Below, one piece after another: positions 36,038 to 44,517 of a stretch of 64,000 bases of DNA. Position 1 is the stretch's first letter; the number at the start of each line of letters is the position of its first letter. Made by a program: the position numbers and the translations under genes. Source of the DNA: Fusibacter sp. A1 (GTDB lineage Bacteria; Bacillota; Clostridia; Peptostreptococcales; Acidaminobacteraceae). Location of the stretch: NCBI RefSeq assembly GCF_004125825.1, contig NZ_QQWI01000002.1:248001-312000 (forward strand), given 5' to 3'. The notes under the pieces are model-generated. The model was not told the origin of the DNA, ran no database searches, and saw only the letters and a program-made list of their open reading frames with translations.

Positions 36038-36042
36038 ATGAC

Positions 36043-36058
36043 CAGAACGTACGTTCTG
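36043..36058. promoter_or_regulatory. LexA/DinR-type SOS box
   Basis: CAGAACGTACGTTCTG is a perfect 16-bp palindrome containing GAAC-N4-GTTC, the core of the Bacillota LexA/DinR box (consensus CGAACRNRYGTTYC). It begins 6 bases after the -10 box, covering the transcription start, as expected for repression. Confidence 0.72.
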
Positions 36059-36141
36059 TAATGTGTCGGTACAAGTGCTGATTCCATTATAACAAAACTG
36101 TGAAACGTTACAAACACTTTGAAAGGATTATTGATAGAATA

Positions 36142-37320
36142 ATGAAAGTATTACAAATCTCCGATATGCACTTAGGTGCCAGCCTTACCGGTTTTCCTTC
36201 GACTTATAAAACTCGGATAAGGACCAATGCTACAGAAATCATCAATAAGATACCTATGTTCATGCGTGAGCATGAAATCGACGGTCTGATCATTCCTGGC
36301 GATTTGTTCGACAACGAGAAAAATGCGCATCGGTGGATTTTTCTTATCAACAAGATGTTCGAGCAAATTCTCTCTGACTCGAAATTCGTCGTCTATGCAA
36401 GCGGAAACCATGATTATTGGATTGGTCGGAACCATTTTCGCGGGCTGGGTGACTATGATAAGTTTGTTCTATTTGACAGTGCTAATCCAGAATCAAGCCT
36501 ATTCACCCATAAGGGAGTTCAAATCTGCGCTCATGGTGTAGGATATGAAGTAAGACAGCCTTATGAACCTATTATCGGTAAAATGGGACTTGCGGTCGAG
36601 AACTGTATCAACCTAGGTGTAGTTCACGGTGTGGTCAGCGGCAAGCTGCCAGAAGGGAAAGCCCCATACTATCCGATGAGCATCAGGCAAATTGAAAGTC
36701 TGAACTACGACTACACGGCTCTCGGGCATATCCATGAGTCGATGCAGGTGAGTGATGCATGCGCCTATTCAGGTTGCCTGACGCCTTCAAGGCTACAAGA
36801 CACCGGTCTAAAGGGCGGTCTTGTCATCGACATAGGCCCCGGCGGAGTAGGTATCGAGCAGGTGCCCTTGGGAGCTGTAGCGCTTTATGAGATCATTGTG
36901 CCTGTAAAGGCGTCCTCTTTTGAAGAGTATATGCTAAGGGTCTATGCCATAGAGGAACAGCAACTTTTGTCAGACGTCATGTATCATGTGATTTTTGAAG
37001 GGGATATCGGATTTATATGGGAATCTGCCTATGAGGCTCTAATCATGCAATCCTTAGAGCAGTATTTCGGTTATCCTGTCTTGTGCAAGTTCAATCATAG
37101 GCAGCGAAAGAACCTACAAGCTTTTGAGTTGCCTACTGAGTTTACAGAGCTTTGCGAGAAGAGCTATGAAAGGGTCATAGAAGAGATCGCACACGACCGG
37201 TTGAACGTCAATTTTCTTTCGTCAAAGGAATCCATGATAGAAAAACTCACGGACTCAAAGGAATCCTTATTGGCCTCCTTGTACGAGCTTTGGAAAAAAG
37301 GAGACGGTGATGAAACTTGA
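36142..37320 (+). CDS. SbcD/YhaO-like metallophosphoesterase (DNA repair exonuclease family)
   Basis: ATG 36142 is preferred; an upstream in-frame GTG at 36100 lacks a ribosome site. The 392-residue product starts MKVLQISDMHLGA (motif I D-x-H), then IIPGDLFDNEK (GD-x-FD), YASGNHDYWIG (GNHD), VVHGVV and YTALGHIHESM (GHxH). These are the five Mre11/SbcD-type phosphoesterase motifs that bind two Mn2+. It should form a nuclease complex with the following ATPase. Its last 11 bases overlap the ATPase gene. The SOS-type box upstream supports DNA damage induction. Confidence 0.93.
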   Translation: MKVLQISDMHLGASLTGFPSTYKTRIRTNATEIINKIPMFMREHEIDGLIIPGDLFDNEKNAHRWIFLINKMFEQILSDSKFVVYASGNHDYWIGRNHFRGLGDYDKFVLFDSANPESSLFTHKGVQICAHGVGYEVRQPYEPIIGKMGLAVENCINLGVVHGVVSGKLPEGKAPYYPMSIRQIESLNYDYTALGHIHESMQVSDACAYSGCLTPSRLQDTGLKGGLVIDIGPGGVGIEQVPLGAVALYEIIVPVKASSFEEYMLRVYAIEEQQLLSDVMYHVIFEGDIGFIWESAYEALIMQSLEQYFGYPVLCKFNHRQRKNLQAFELPTEFTELCEKSYERVIEEIAHDRLNVNFLSSKESMIEKLTDSKESLLASLYELWKKGDGDET

Positions 37321-39856
37321 AAAGCTACATCTGGACCACTTCGGATGCCACGTGGACAAGACACTCATATTCACAACGAATCTGACGGTCATCCATGGAA
37401 ACAATGAATCAGGAAAATCTACGATTGTTAAGGCGATCAAGTCTCTTATGGACGGTTTTAAACCGGCAAACGGCAGTCACCCTCAGATGCCGTGGAATGG
37501 CAGTGCGATTCGAATAAATGCCCAGTGCACAGGCGAGATTGCCTTTAGTGTCAGTCGTCAGCTGAGTGGTAAGCCGGTGGCAAAGCTGACAACCGACCAA
37601 GGTGTACAGCAACTTAGAAACTCGGCGATTCCAGTAATGGGTATCGATTCAAGGCTGAGACACGGTCAATACTGGATTATCGACCACCGGGATATCAAGC
37701 AGGTAGATGAACTCAAGTCGTCTGACGGATGGAAGGAGCTTCTTCTCTATTCCTTGCTCCCTGATGGATTAAAATCATTCACTAACCTGAAGGAAGACTT
37801 GACTGAGGGGGCCAAAGTACTTTTCACAAATCACAGACACTCAAAATCAGTGATTGCGGCGATGGAAAATGAATTAAAGGCATTGTATATAAAAAGAAAA
37901 TCCTTGAGCGAGCAAACGATAAGCTTGGCAAGCGATCTCGATGCATTCGACAAGGTTGCTTATGGGCTTAGGTTGAATGGTAAGAAGCTTTCGGAGCTTG
38001 AACAGGAAAGGCGTGAAGCGGCCTTAAAAAGACCGATCCTTCTTTTGAAAGATGAGCTGGAGAAGTTGAGGGCATACTCGCAAGCGCAAAATCACGAAGC
38101 AAGGGTAAGTGGATTCTGGTTGAGTCAACTACAGAGTCTTGACGAAAAGCTCGAGCAATGCGTTTTAAGAATTGAAGAGACTCAAAGCACTCTCGACAGC
38201 TTGAGGGAGTCAAAACCTGTCTTTAGCCCGTCAGATCATGCTTTTGAGTCATGGGGCGGCTATTTTAAGGATTCAGGTGACCTCGGACGCCTTGCCAGGG
38301 ACTATATGCTCCATAAAAGAAAAGTGAAGGATGTGGAATACCTTGGACTGGAACTTGGTAAACTGGTCACGTCGACTCAGATTCTAATCGTACCAGCTAC
38401 CCGACTGAAGACCGCCTTCGAGAGGTATCGGTCGCAGACGCTGCAAAAAGAAGAGCTACAGGGTGAAATCCACTCTGTGAAAAAACATGATCTTAAAGGA
38501 TGGATAGGGTTTCTTTTATTCCTGAGTCTTGGACTCGTACTTCTTAACCGAAACGAGGACCTTTTCAGACTGGTCGGCATGCTTCTATGCGGTGCGGGAG
38601 GTGCCCTGGCAACTTGGCAAATCCTATCGCTATTCGAGAACACTAGAAGAAGCCATAAAGAAGGGAAAACCCAATTGGAGGTCTTGGACCGAAGCTTGTC
38701 TAAACTGCAAGCTGAACTGAGTTCCATCATCTACTTTGAAACCCTTGTCGATTCAGGGGGCCGATTTGATATGTACGATAGTTCAAAGATTGAAGCAGTC
38801 ATTGGCATGATTGAAAGCTATCAGAACACAAAGCGTGTCGTAGAAGAAGACCTATTGGTATTTAAACCGCTTAAAAATCAAATTCCTGGTTTTTTCAGCT
38901 ATCTTGGCTGCACCGAGCCTGACCAATTTGAGAGGGAGTACCACCAGTTCGCCTCTAAGCTGAAAGATAGGGACATTCACACCCATCAGGTCAATTCAAA
39001 TGAGGAGACGCTAAAACACCTGCAAATCGAAATGGGCCGGATCAAGTCTAAAAGAGAGGCACATCTGGTCCAGTTACAATCCATTTATGGATCGGTGGTG
39101 CCATCGCAAATCGATCATCTGCGTATGGTCGCCTTTGAAACAAGAAGGGACCTTCTTGAAAAGGACAAGGCTTTCGAGCTGTCCAAGCACCATATCAAGG
39201 CACAGGACCGACTGGACGATTTTAGGGAGTTGAATGATATTGAAGAGGACGTACTTGCGCTGAATGAAGAGATGATGACATTGAGAGAAGAGCACGTCAG
39301 ATTGAATGAAAGACTCTCGGGGATTCCGCTTGAACTTGCAGAGGATATCGATGAGGAAATCAACGGGTTGCGCCAAGAGCTACAGGTTAAAAAACGACAG
39401 TATGATGAACATCTGGTCTTGCATGAAGTTGTAAGGACTGTGGAAAAGGAGTTGAACCAGCTGAATCAGCCTCCCTTTATCAAGAAAGCCAACGAGCTGT
39501 TAAGGCATATCACCGACAATAGTGTGACGGGGTTGAACATCTCACTCGACGGTGTTTTGCATGCTGTAAAAGACGGAGTGTACGATGTGATCGACATCAC
39601 CAGTCTCTCCACGGGGACGATAGGCCAAGTCGTCCTGACGCTTAAGCTTGCACTGCTGGAATTATGCGATCCGGGTTCAGAGATGCCACTTGTTCTTGAT
39701 GATGCATTCGTTCATTTCGACCAGGTCAGATTGACAGAATCATTCACGGTGCTAAAAAGCATAGCCAAGTCACGGCAAGTGATTTATCTGACCAGTCAGA
39801 TTCGGCAGATAGAGCATTGCTTCTCAAATGAAAGGCTAGATTTGATTGCTCTGTAG
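37310..39856 (+). CDS. SbcC/YhaN-like AAA ATPase with central membrane-type segment
   Basis: ATG 37310 lies 6 bases after GGAG; GTG 37307 is adjacent. The 848-residue product has Walker A HGNNESGKSTIVKA at about 29-42, long coiled coils (about 170-330 and 470-740), and the C-terminal STGTIGQVVLTLKLALLEL (ABC signature-like), then PLVLDDAFVHFDQ (Walker B) and VIYLTSQ. There is no CxxC zinc hook. Instead two hydrophobic helices (WIGFLLFLSLGLVLL and LVGMLLCGAGGALATWQILSL, about 398-440) sit between the coils, as in Bacillus YhaN. It is the ATPase partner of the upstream nuclease. Confidence 0.92.
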   Translation: MKLEKLHLDHFGCHVDKTLIFTTNLTVIHGNNESGKSTIVKAIKSLMDGFKPANGSHPQMPWNGSAIRINAQCTGEIAFSVSRQLSGKPVAKLTTDQGVQQLRNSAIPVMGIDSRLRHGQYWIIDHRDIKQVDELKSSDGWKELLLYSLLPDGLKSFTNLKEDLTEGAKVLFTNHRHSKSVIAAMENELKALYIKRKSLSEQTISLASDLDAFDKVAYGLRLNGKKLSELEQERREAALKRPILLLKDELEKLRAYSQAQNHEARVSGFWLSQLQSLDEKLEQCVLRIEETQSTLDSLRESKPVFSPSDHAFESWGGYFKDSGDLGRLARDYMLHKRKVKDVEYLGLELGKLVTSTQILIVPATRLKTAFERYRSQTLQKEELQGEIHSVKKHDLKGWIGFLLFLSLGLVLLNRNEDLFRLVGMLLCGAGGALATWQILSLFENTRRSHKEGKTQLEVLDRSLSKLQAELSSIIYFETLVDSGGRFDMYDSSKIEAVIGMIESYQNTKRVVEEDLLVFKPLKNQIPGFFSYLGCTEPDQFEREYHQFASKLKDRDIHTHQVNSNEETLKHLQIEMGRIKSKREAHLVQLQSIYGSVVPSQIDHLRMVAFETRRDLLEKDKAFELSKHHIKAQDRLDDFRELNDIEEDVLALNEEMMTLREEHVRLNERLSGIPLELAEDIDEEINGLRQELQVKKRQYDEHLVLHEVVRTVEKELNQLNQPPFIKKANELLRHITDNSVTGLNISLDGVLHAVKDGVYDVIDITSLSTGTIGQVVLTLKLALLELCDPGSEMPLVLDDAFVHFDQVRLTESFTVLKSIAKSRQVIYLTSQIRQIEHCFSNERLDLIAL

Positions 39857-39866
39857 CCGTTTGATT

Positions 39867-39895
39867 TTGGAATTTTAAAGATCTCATGGTACAAT
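39867..39895 (+). promoter_or_regulatory. Promoter for the glycosyltransferase gene
   Basis: TTGGAA (39867-39872), 17 bases, TACAAT (39890-39895). A leader of about 145 bases follows, with an 8-bp perfect pairing TTCTAATC (39927-39934) / GATTAGAA (39986-39993). Confidence 0.65.
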
Positions 39896-40044
39896 ATTTA
39901 AGTAATTAACATAAACTCTTAGTGAATTCTAATCTCATCTTAAGCTTCACATGCTAAAGTGAAACTGCAAGGTTTTAAAAGGATGGATTAGAAGCATGTG
40001 TGATTTGTGCATACGATGGAGTATTGAGTAGATGAGGTGTAACT

Positions 40045-41208
40045 GTGAAGAACGTATTAATTGTGACTGCTTCAACTGGTGCTGGGCATAATCAAGCCGC
40101 GAACAATCTGAAAAAGGAATTTGAAGAGAAGGGCATGAGCGTACATATCGTAGATATGTTCAAGACTACCAGCAGGGGCATGAACATGATTGTGGCAGAT
40201 GGCTATAAGATACTTGCTACAAAACTGCCCAAAACTTATGGAGTTATTTATAAAACCGCCGATAAGAAACACTTTAATAGGATCATAGCAAGAAACGTTT
40301 TTATTGCGACCGAACTGCGACTAAAGAAAGTGATTAGAAATACGGTTCCCGACCTAATCATATCGACCCATCCTTTCGGAGCGCCAATTATCGGCGCACT
40401 TAAGGAAAAAAGAAAGGTTGATGCTCCTTTTATACAGATCGTGACGGATTTTAAGGCGCATTACACCTATATCCACCCTTATGTGGATGTTTACATCACC
40501 GCTAGCGAATACACGAAGAACAGCCTTGTTGAAAGAGGAATAAGCAAAGATAAGATATTCGCCTATGGCATTCCCACAAAAGATGAGTTCAAAGTGTCAA
40601 AGGTAAGGCAGTTTAGCTCCGATAAACCCTTTGAACTGCTGATTATGGGTGGAAGCATGGGGCTAAAGCCCATGGAGGAGGCAGTAAAGGAACTTTTGAA
40701 AATTCCTGAACGGCTTAAACTGACGGTAGTCTGCGGGAAGAATGAAAGCTTGGTGGAGCATCTGAACAAGGACTTGCGGGCGTTTATCGAAGACGGTCAT
40801 CTTAAGGTCCTTGGATTTGTAGACAACGTTCATGAACTGATGGAAGAAGCGGATCTGATTATCTCAAAACCTGGTGGTTTAACGACTACAGAAGCGATCA
40901 ACAAATGCATCCCTATGATTATTCCTTTTGCGATCCCCGGCCAGGAGCAAGAGAACACAAGCTTTTTGGTCGAACATGAGATGGCGATTGAAGTAAAGGA
41001 TATCAAGGAGCTGCATCACCATATAAAGTCACTAGTCGATCAACCGGAGTATTATCAGAGAATGGTAAACAATATGCTTGATCTGTCTAAAAGTTATTCG
41101 GTGGATAAGATCATCGACCTTGCTATGGACATGATGAACGAACCTGCAAGGTTCTTTTTAGCGACACACCGTGTCGATTCATCCTCGAAAGAACGTCATA
41201 ACCAATAA
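40045..41208 (+). CDS. MGDG synthase/UgtP-type processive diacylglycerol glycosyltransferase
   Basis: This 387-residue GT28-type enzyme starts at GTG behind GAGGTG. The N-terminal MGDG_synth motif is VLIVTASTGAGHNQAANNL (residues 4-22), followed by DLIISTHPFGAPII. The C-terminal Rossmann half has LLIMGGSMGLKPME, VLGFVDNVHELMEEADLIISKPGGLTTTEA (UDP-sugar site) and IPFAIPGQEQENTSFL. It transfers glucose or galactose from UDP-sugar to diacylglycerol at the membrane, for glycolipids and lipoteichoic acid anchors. Monocistronic. Confidence 0.95.
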   Translation: MKNVLIVTASTGAGHNQAANNLKKEFEEKGMSVHIVDMFKTTSRGMNMIVADGYKILATKLPKTYGVIYKTADKKHFNRIIARNVFIATELRLKKVIRNTVPDLIISTHPFGAPIIGALKEKRKVDAPFIQIVTDFKAHYTYIHPYVDVYITASEYTKNSLVERGISKDKIFAYGIPTKDEFKVSKVRQFSSDKPFELLIMGGSMGLKPMEEAVKELLKIPERLKLTVVCGKNESLVEHLNKDLRAFIEDGHLKVLGFVDNVHELMEEADLIISKPGGLTTTEAINKCIPMIIPFAIPGQEQENTSFLVEHEMAIEVKDIKELHHHIKSLVDQPEYYQRMVNNMLDLSKSYSVDKIIDLAMDMMNEPARFFLATHRVDSSSKERHNQ

Positions 41209-41214
41209 ATAAAC

Positions 41215-41240
41215 TAAAAAAGTCCATGTGGACTTTTTTT
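41215..41240 (+). terminator. Terminator after the glycosyltransferase gene
   Basis: AAAAAAGTCCA-TG-TGGACTTTTTTT. Confidence 0.92.
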
Positions 41241-41296
41241 GTTGGAGTCAAAATCAAGTGGATGTAGCCACATCAAGCGAATTATCTCTCATCCTT

Positions 41297-41326
41297 TTGA
41301 ATAAAGTAATTGAAAGAAGGTATAAA
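41297..41326 (+). promoter_or_regulatory. Probable promoter for the sensor kinase operon
   Basis: TTGAAT (41297-41302), 18 bases, TATAAA (41321-41326), 31 bases before the start. Confidence 0.5.
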
Positions 41327-41357
41327 TAGAACATTAAATGAGACATGAGGTGTAAAG

Positions 41358-43517
41358 ATGAGAAGAAGTGCTAGATTGAGGGTCGTTTTTCAGACTTTTT
41401 CATGGATTGTTCTATTTGCTTTGTTCAGCACGATTTATGCTGATGTGACATTTACCAAAGAAGAAATGAACTGGATGGAAGAACATCCGGTGATTAAATA
41501 TGCTCCTGATCTAAATTACCCCCCTTTTGAGTTCAAGGACTCAGACGATACGATAAAAGGAATTGTCCCCGATTACCTTAAAAGAATATCAGAGATCACA
41601 GGCCTTGAATTTGAAGTGGCGGAATACGCGATTTGGAACGATGCTTTGGAGTCGCTTAAAAACAACGAGATCGACTTGGTGACAGCTTCTGAAACAGGGG
41701 ATAGGAAGCCGGTGTACGGTTTTTCGGAATCGTTTATCGACATACCTGCAGTAATCGTAGTCAGACAGGACAATCCGGATATCAGATCGATGAAGGATCT
41801 GGAGGGTAAGACGATTTCGACAGTCAACGGATGGTTCATCAATGAAGTCGTCAGAGACCAGTTTAAGACAATCAATACGAAAGTATTCGACAATATGGAC
41901 CAAGCCCTAAACGCCGTTTCCCTAGGTGAAGTGGATGCGATCGTTGTAAATTTAGGAACCGCGAGCTACAAGATACAGGAAAACAGAATTTTAAACCTCA
42001 AAGTCATCGAAAATTCGGGCATATCCTACTCTCTGTCCTTCGCCGTAAGAAAAGAGCATGTCCTGTTGCTTTCAATACTCAATAAATCGCTTCAAGCGAT
42101 CGATCCTAGTGAAGCAAGGGCTATCGAAAACGAATGGACTACTGTGAAAAGGGCTAGGTTTTATGAAACCAGTGAATTTTTAACCGTGATAGGCATTACA
42201 GCCGTACTTATCGTCTTGATGTGGTTGTGGGTAGCCCTACTGAAACGAGAGGTTGACAAACGTACCAGAGAACTCTCTGAATCGCTGTCCGAGGCCCAGA
42301 GCATGAAGGTGGATAGGGCGAGAAGCCTTGAACAGCTGACGGCCAATAAGAATCTATTGAATGCGATCATCGATCTGGTTCCTTATTTCATCTTCATCAA
42401 GAATTCAGAAGGTGTGTTTTTACTGGTCAATAGGGCGATGGCGGCTTTTTATGGTTTGTCACCGGCAGAAATGATCGGCAAGAAACTGACAGAGATCCTC
42501 CCCTTTATCGATGATAAGGAACAGCAGTTCTATATCGAACGTGACCGGGAAGTGCTTGCCAATGGCAAGGAACTGATGATTCCCTATGAAAATTTTAGAA
42601 ACCAGTTTGATCAGCAGGGAATCTACAAGGTCTATAAGGCATGTATAGCCATTGAATCGGAATCGCCCAACTGTATCTTGACCGTAGCTGTCGATATGAC
42701 AGAGGAATTTAATGCGAAAAAAGAGTTGGAAGAGCACCAGAGAGCACTCCTAGAAGCCGAGCTTCAGTTGGCGGATCTTGAAAAGAAAGCGACACTTGGA
42801 TCGATGGTAGGTGGAATCACACATGAAATAAACAACCCGGTAGGCATTAGTGTGACTGCTTTATCGCATCTGAAATATGAACATGAAGCCTTTAAAAGAA
42901 AGATGAATGATGGAAAACTGAATCAGAAGGAGTTGATGGAATACCTGTCAGATCAGGATGAAGCGATCAGCATTCTTGAAATGAATATCAATAGGGCGGT
43001 GGATATGATCCAAAGCTTTAAAAAGATGTCCGTCGATCAGTTGTCTGAAGCAAAATCAAACTTTGACCTATGCGATACAGTGGATCATGTGATAAAGAGC
43101 CTGAGTCATCAGTGGAAAAGGCAAGGCCATCGGATTTTGTTCACAAGCGATTGTCCGATTGTGATAGAAAGCTATCCTGGGTCCTATTCTCAAGTATTCA
43201 CCAACCTTATCCTCAACTCCATTATCCATGGATTTGAAGACAGGACTGATGGAACCGTTACGATCGAAATTCAAAAAACGGATGAACATATCCATATCAG
43301 GTATAAGGATGATGGTAAAGGGATGACAAAAGAGCATCTTGCTCTTGTCTTCCAGCCATATTTCACCACTAAACGAAGCCAGGGCGGTTCAGGTCTAGGT
43401 ATGCAAGTCATCTATAATGTGATTGTGAGAACACTGCATGGGACGATTGCTTTTGATAGTGAGGTCGGACAAGGTGTGACATGTGAAATGAAAGTTCCTG
43501 TATATTTGCGGGAGTAA
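41358..43517 (+). CDS. Sensor histidine kinase with solute-binding (SBP_bac_3) sensor and PAS domains
   Basis: The 719-residue protein begins with a signal-anchor or signal peptide (residues about 8-28, ending IYADV). A periplasmic-type amino-acid-binding domain follows (about 35-260: IKYAPDLNYPPFEF, DLVTASETGDRKPVYGFSES, DLEGKTISTVNG). Then come a membrane helix (about 274-294), a coiled linker, a PAS domain (about 335-450), the dimerisation helix with phospho-acceptor His in GGITHEINNP (about 489), and HATPase motifs DDGKGM, YFTTKRSQGGSGLGM. In Gram-positives the binding domain faces the outside. It should sense an extracellular amino acid or similar ligand and phosphorylate the adjacent regulator. 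Confidence 0.94.
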   Translation: MRRSARLRVVFQTFSWIVLFALFSTIYADVTFTKEEMNWMEEHPVIKYAPDLNYPPFEFKDSDDTIKGIVPDYLKRISEITGLEFEVAEYAIWNDALESLKNNEIDLVTASETGDRKPVYGFSESFIDIPAVIVVRQDNPDIRSMKDLEGKTISTVNGWFINEVVRDQFKTINTKVFDNMDQALNAVSLGEVDAIVVNLGTASYKIQENRILNLKVIENSGISYSLSFAVRKEHVLLLSILNKSLQAIDPSEARAIENEWTTVKRARFYETSEFLTVIGITAVLIVLMWLWVALLKREVDKRTRELSESLSEAQSMKVDRARSLEQLTANKNLLNAIIDLVPYFIFIKNSEGVFLLVNRAMAAFYGLSPAEMIGKKLTEILPFIDDKEQQFYIERDREVLANGKELMIPYENFRNQFDQQGIYKVYKACIAIESESPNCILTVAVDMTEEFNAKKELEEHQRALLEAELQLADLEKKATLGSMVGGITHEINNPVGISVTALSHLKYEHEAFKRKMNDGKLNQKELMEYLSDQDEAISILEMNINRAVDMIQSFKKMSVDQLSEAKSNFDLCDTVDHVIKSLSHQWKRQGHRILFTSDCPIVIESYPGSYSQVFTNLILNSIIHGFEDRTDGTVTIEIQKTDEHIHIRYKDDGKGMTKEHLALVFQPYFTTKRSQGGSGLGMQVIYNVIVRTLHGTIAFDSEVGQGVTCEMKVPVYLRE

Positions 43518-43529
43518 TTGGAGGCAGCG

Positions 43530-43904
43530 ATGAGAGTGCTTGTAGTTGAAGATTCAAGATTCACAAGAAATATGGTCAAGAAGGAATTGACCGCGCTTAT
43601 TCCTGATATCGAAATAGAACTGGCTTCAGATGGGAGGGAAGGACTCGAAAAATTCAATGAGTCATCTTTCGATGTGGTTCTGTCTGATCTGCTCATGCCT
43701 AACATGCAAGGCGAGGAAATGATTTCAAAAATACGTGCAAGCGATAAGAGGGTCATGGTCATAGTCCTATCTGCGGATGTGCAGACGGCAATCAAGGAGG
43801 AACTTGATCAGATCGGCATAGACGGGTTTGTGAATAAACCCTTTAATCGCGATAAGGCCCTGGAAATCGCCACTTTGATAAAGGGTGCCAGTCATGTTGA
43901 ATGA
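43530..43904 (+). CDS. Single-domain response regulator
   Basis: ATG 43530 follows GGAGGCAGCG. The 124-residue CheY-like receiver has acidic VVEDSRF, the phospho-acceptor Asp in VVLSDLLMPNMQGEE (about 53), the switch Ser in VIVLSAD and Lys in FVNKPFN. There is no output domain, so it acts through protein contact. It starts 12 bases after the kinase gene and overlaps the CheC-like gene by 11 bases, which makes it the kinase partner. Confidence 0.95.
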   Translation: MRVLVVEDSRFTRNMVKKELTALIPDIEIELASDGREGLEKFNESSFDVVLSDLLMPNMQGEEMISKIRASDKRVMVIVLSADVQTAIKEELDQIGIDGFVNKPFNRDKALEIATLIKGASHVE

Positions 43905-44517
43905 GTTTGAACAAGATGTCTTAGGTGAGCAGATCAATCTGTTCATCGGACAGGCGGCGAGTTATCTATCAGAAATGATCAATCGGAAAATCATATTGAG
44001 CATACCAAAAGTAAGCCTGATCGATAGGTCAAGTACCTCGCTGATCAATTTGAACACGCAACTAAACGGATACCTTTTGTCATCGTCGATCGAATTTGGT
44101 GACGCACTCATGGGAAAAGCGCAGCTTGTTTTTGAAGCCGCAAAGGTTAAAAAGCTAGTTGCAATGGTAATGGGGGAAGCCTTTTCAGAAGGTGATGATC
44201 TCAATGACTTCTTGGATACCGATTTAGATGTCGTCAAAGAAATTGGCAACATAATATTGAATGCCGTTATCGGAGGTTTTGGCAACATCATGCATACCAA
44301 AGTGACATTCGATATTCCCAATATGAATGTATTTGATCAAAAGGACTTGCAAGAAGCGGTTGAAGTTAATAACGGAAGTTATCTTCTAGTGATGGACTTG
44401 AGCTTCAATGTGGCTCAAACCGATATCGACGGGTTGATCATCTGTACCTTGAGTATAGAGTCTGTTGATGCGTTAACGGCCAAGTTGAGGGAAATGGGTG
44501 AGGGTTTTGAAGAATGA
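43894..44517 (+). CDS. CheC/CheX-type phosphatase-like protein
   Basis: ATG 43894 has AAGGGTG upstream; a GTG at 43885 is in frame. The 207-residue protein has two CheC-like helices: an N-terminal FEQDVLGEQINLFIGQAASYLSE-type region, and DLDVVKEIGNIILNAVIGG (about 105-123) with the E-x2-N phosphatase pair. Such proteins dephosphorylate CheY-like regulators. Its position directly after the single-domain regulator suggests it resets that phosphorelay. It overlaps the next gene by 20 bases. Confidence 0.85.
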   Translation: MLNEFEQDVLGEQINLFIGQAASYLSEMINRKIILSIPKVSLIDRSSTSLINLNTQLNGYLLSSSIEFGDALMGKAQLVFEAAKVKKLVAMVMGEAFSEGDDLNDFLDTDLDVVKEIGNIILNAVIGGFGNIMHTKVTFDIPNMNVFDQKDLQEAVEVNNGSYLLVMDLSFNVAQTDIDGLIICTLSIESVDALTAKLREMGEGFEE

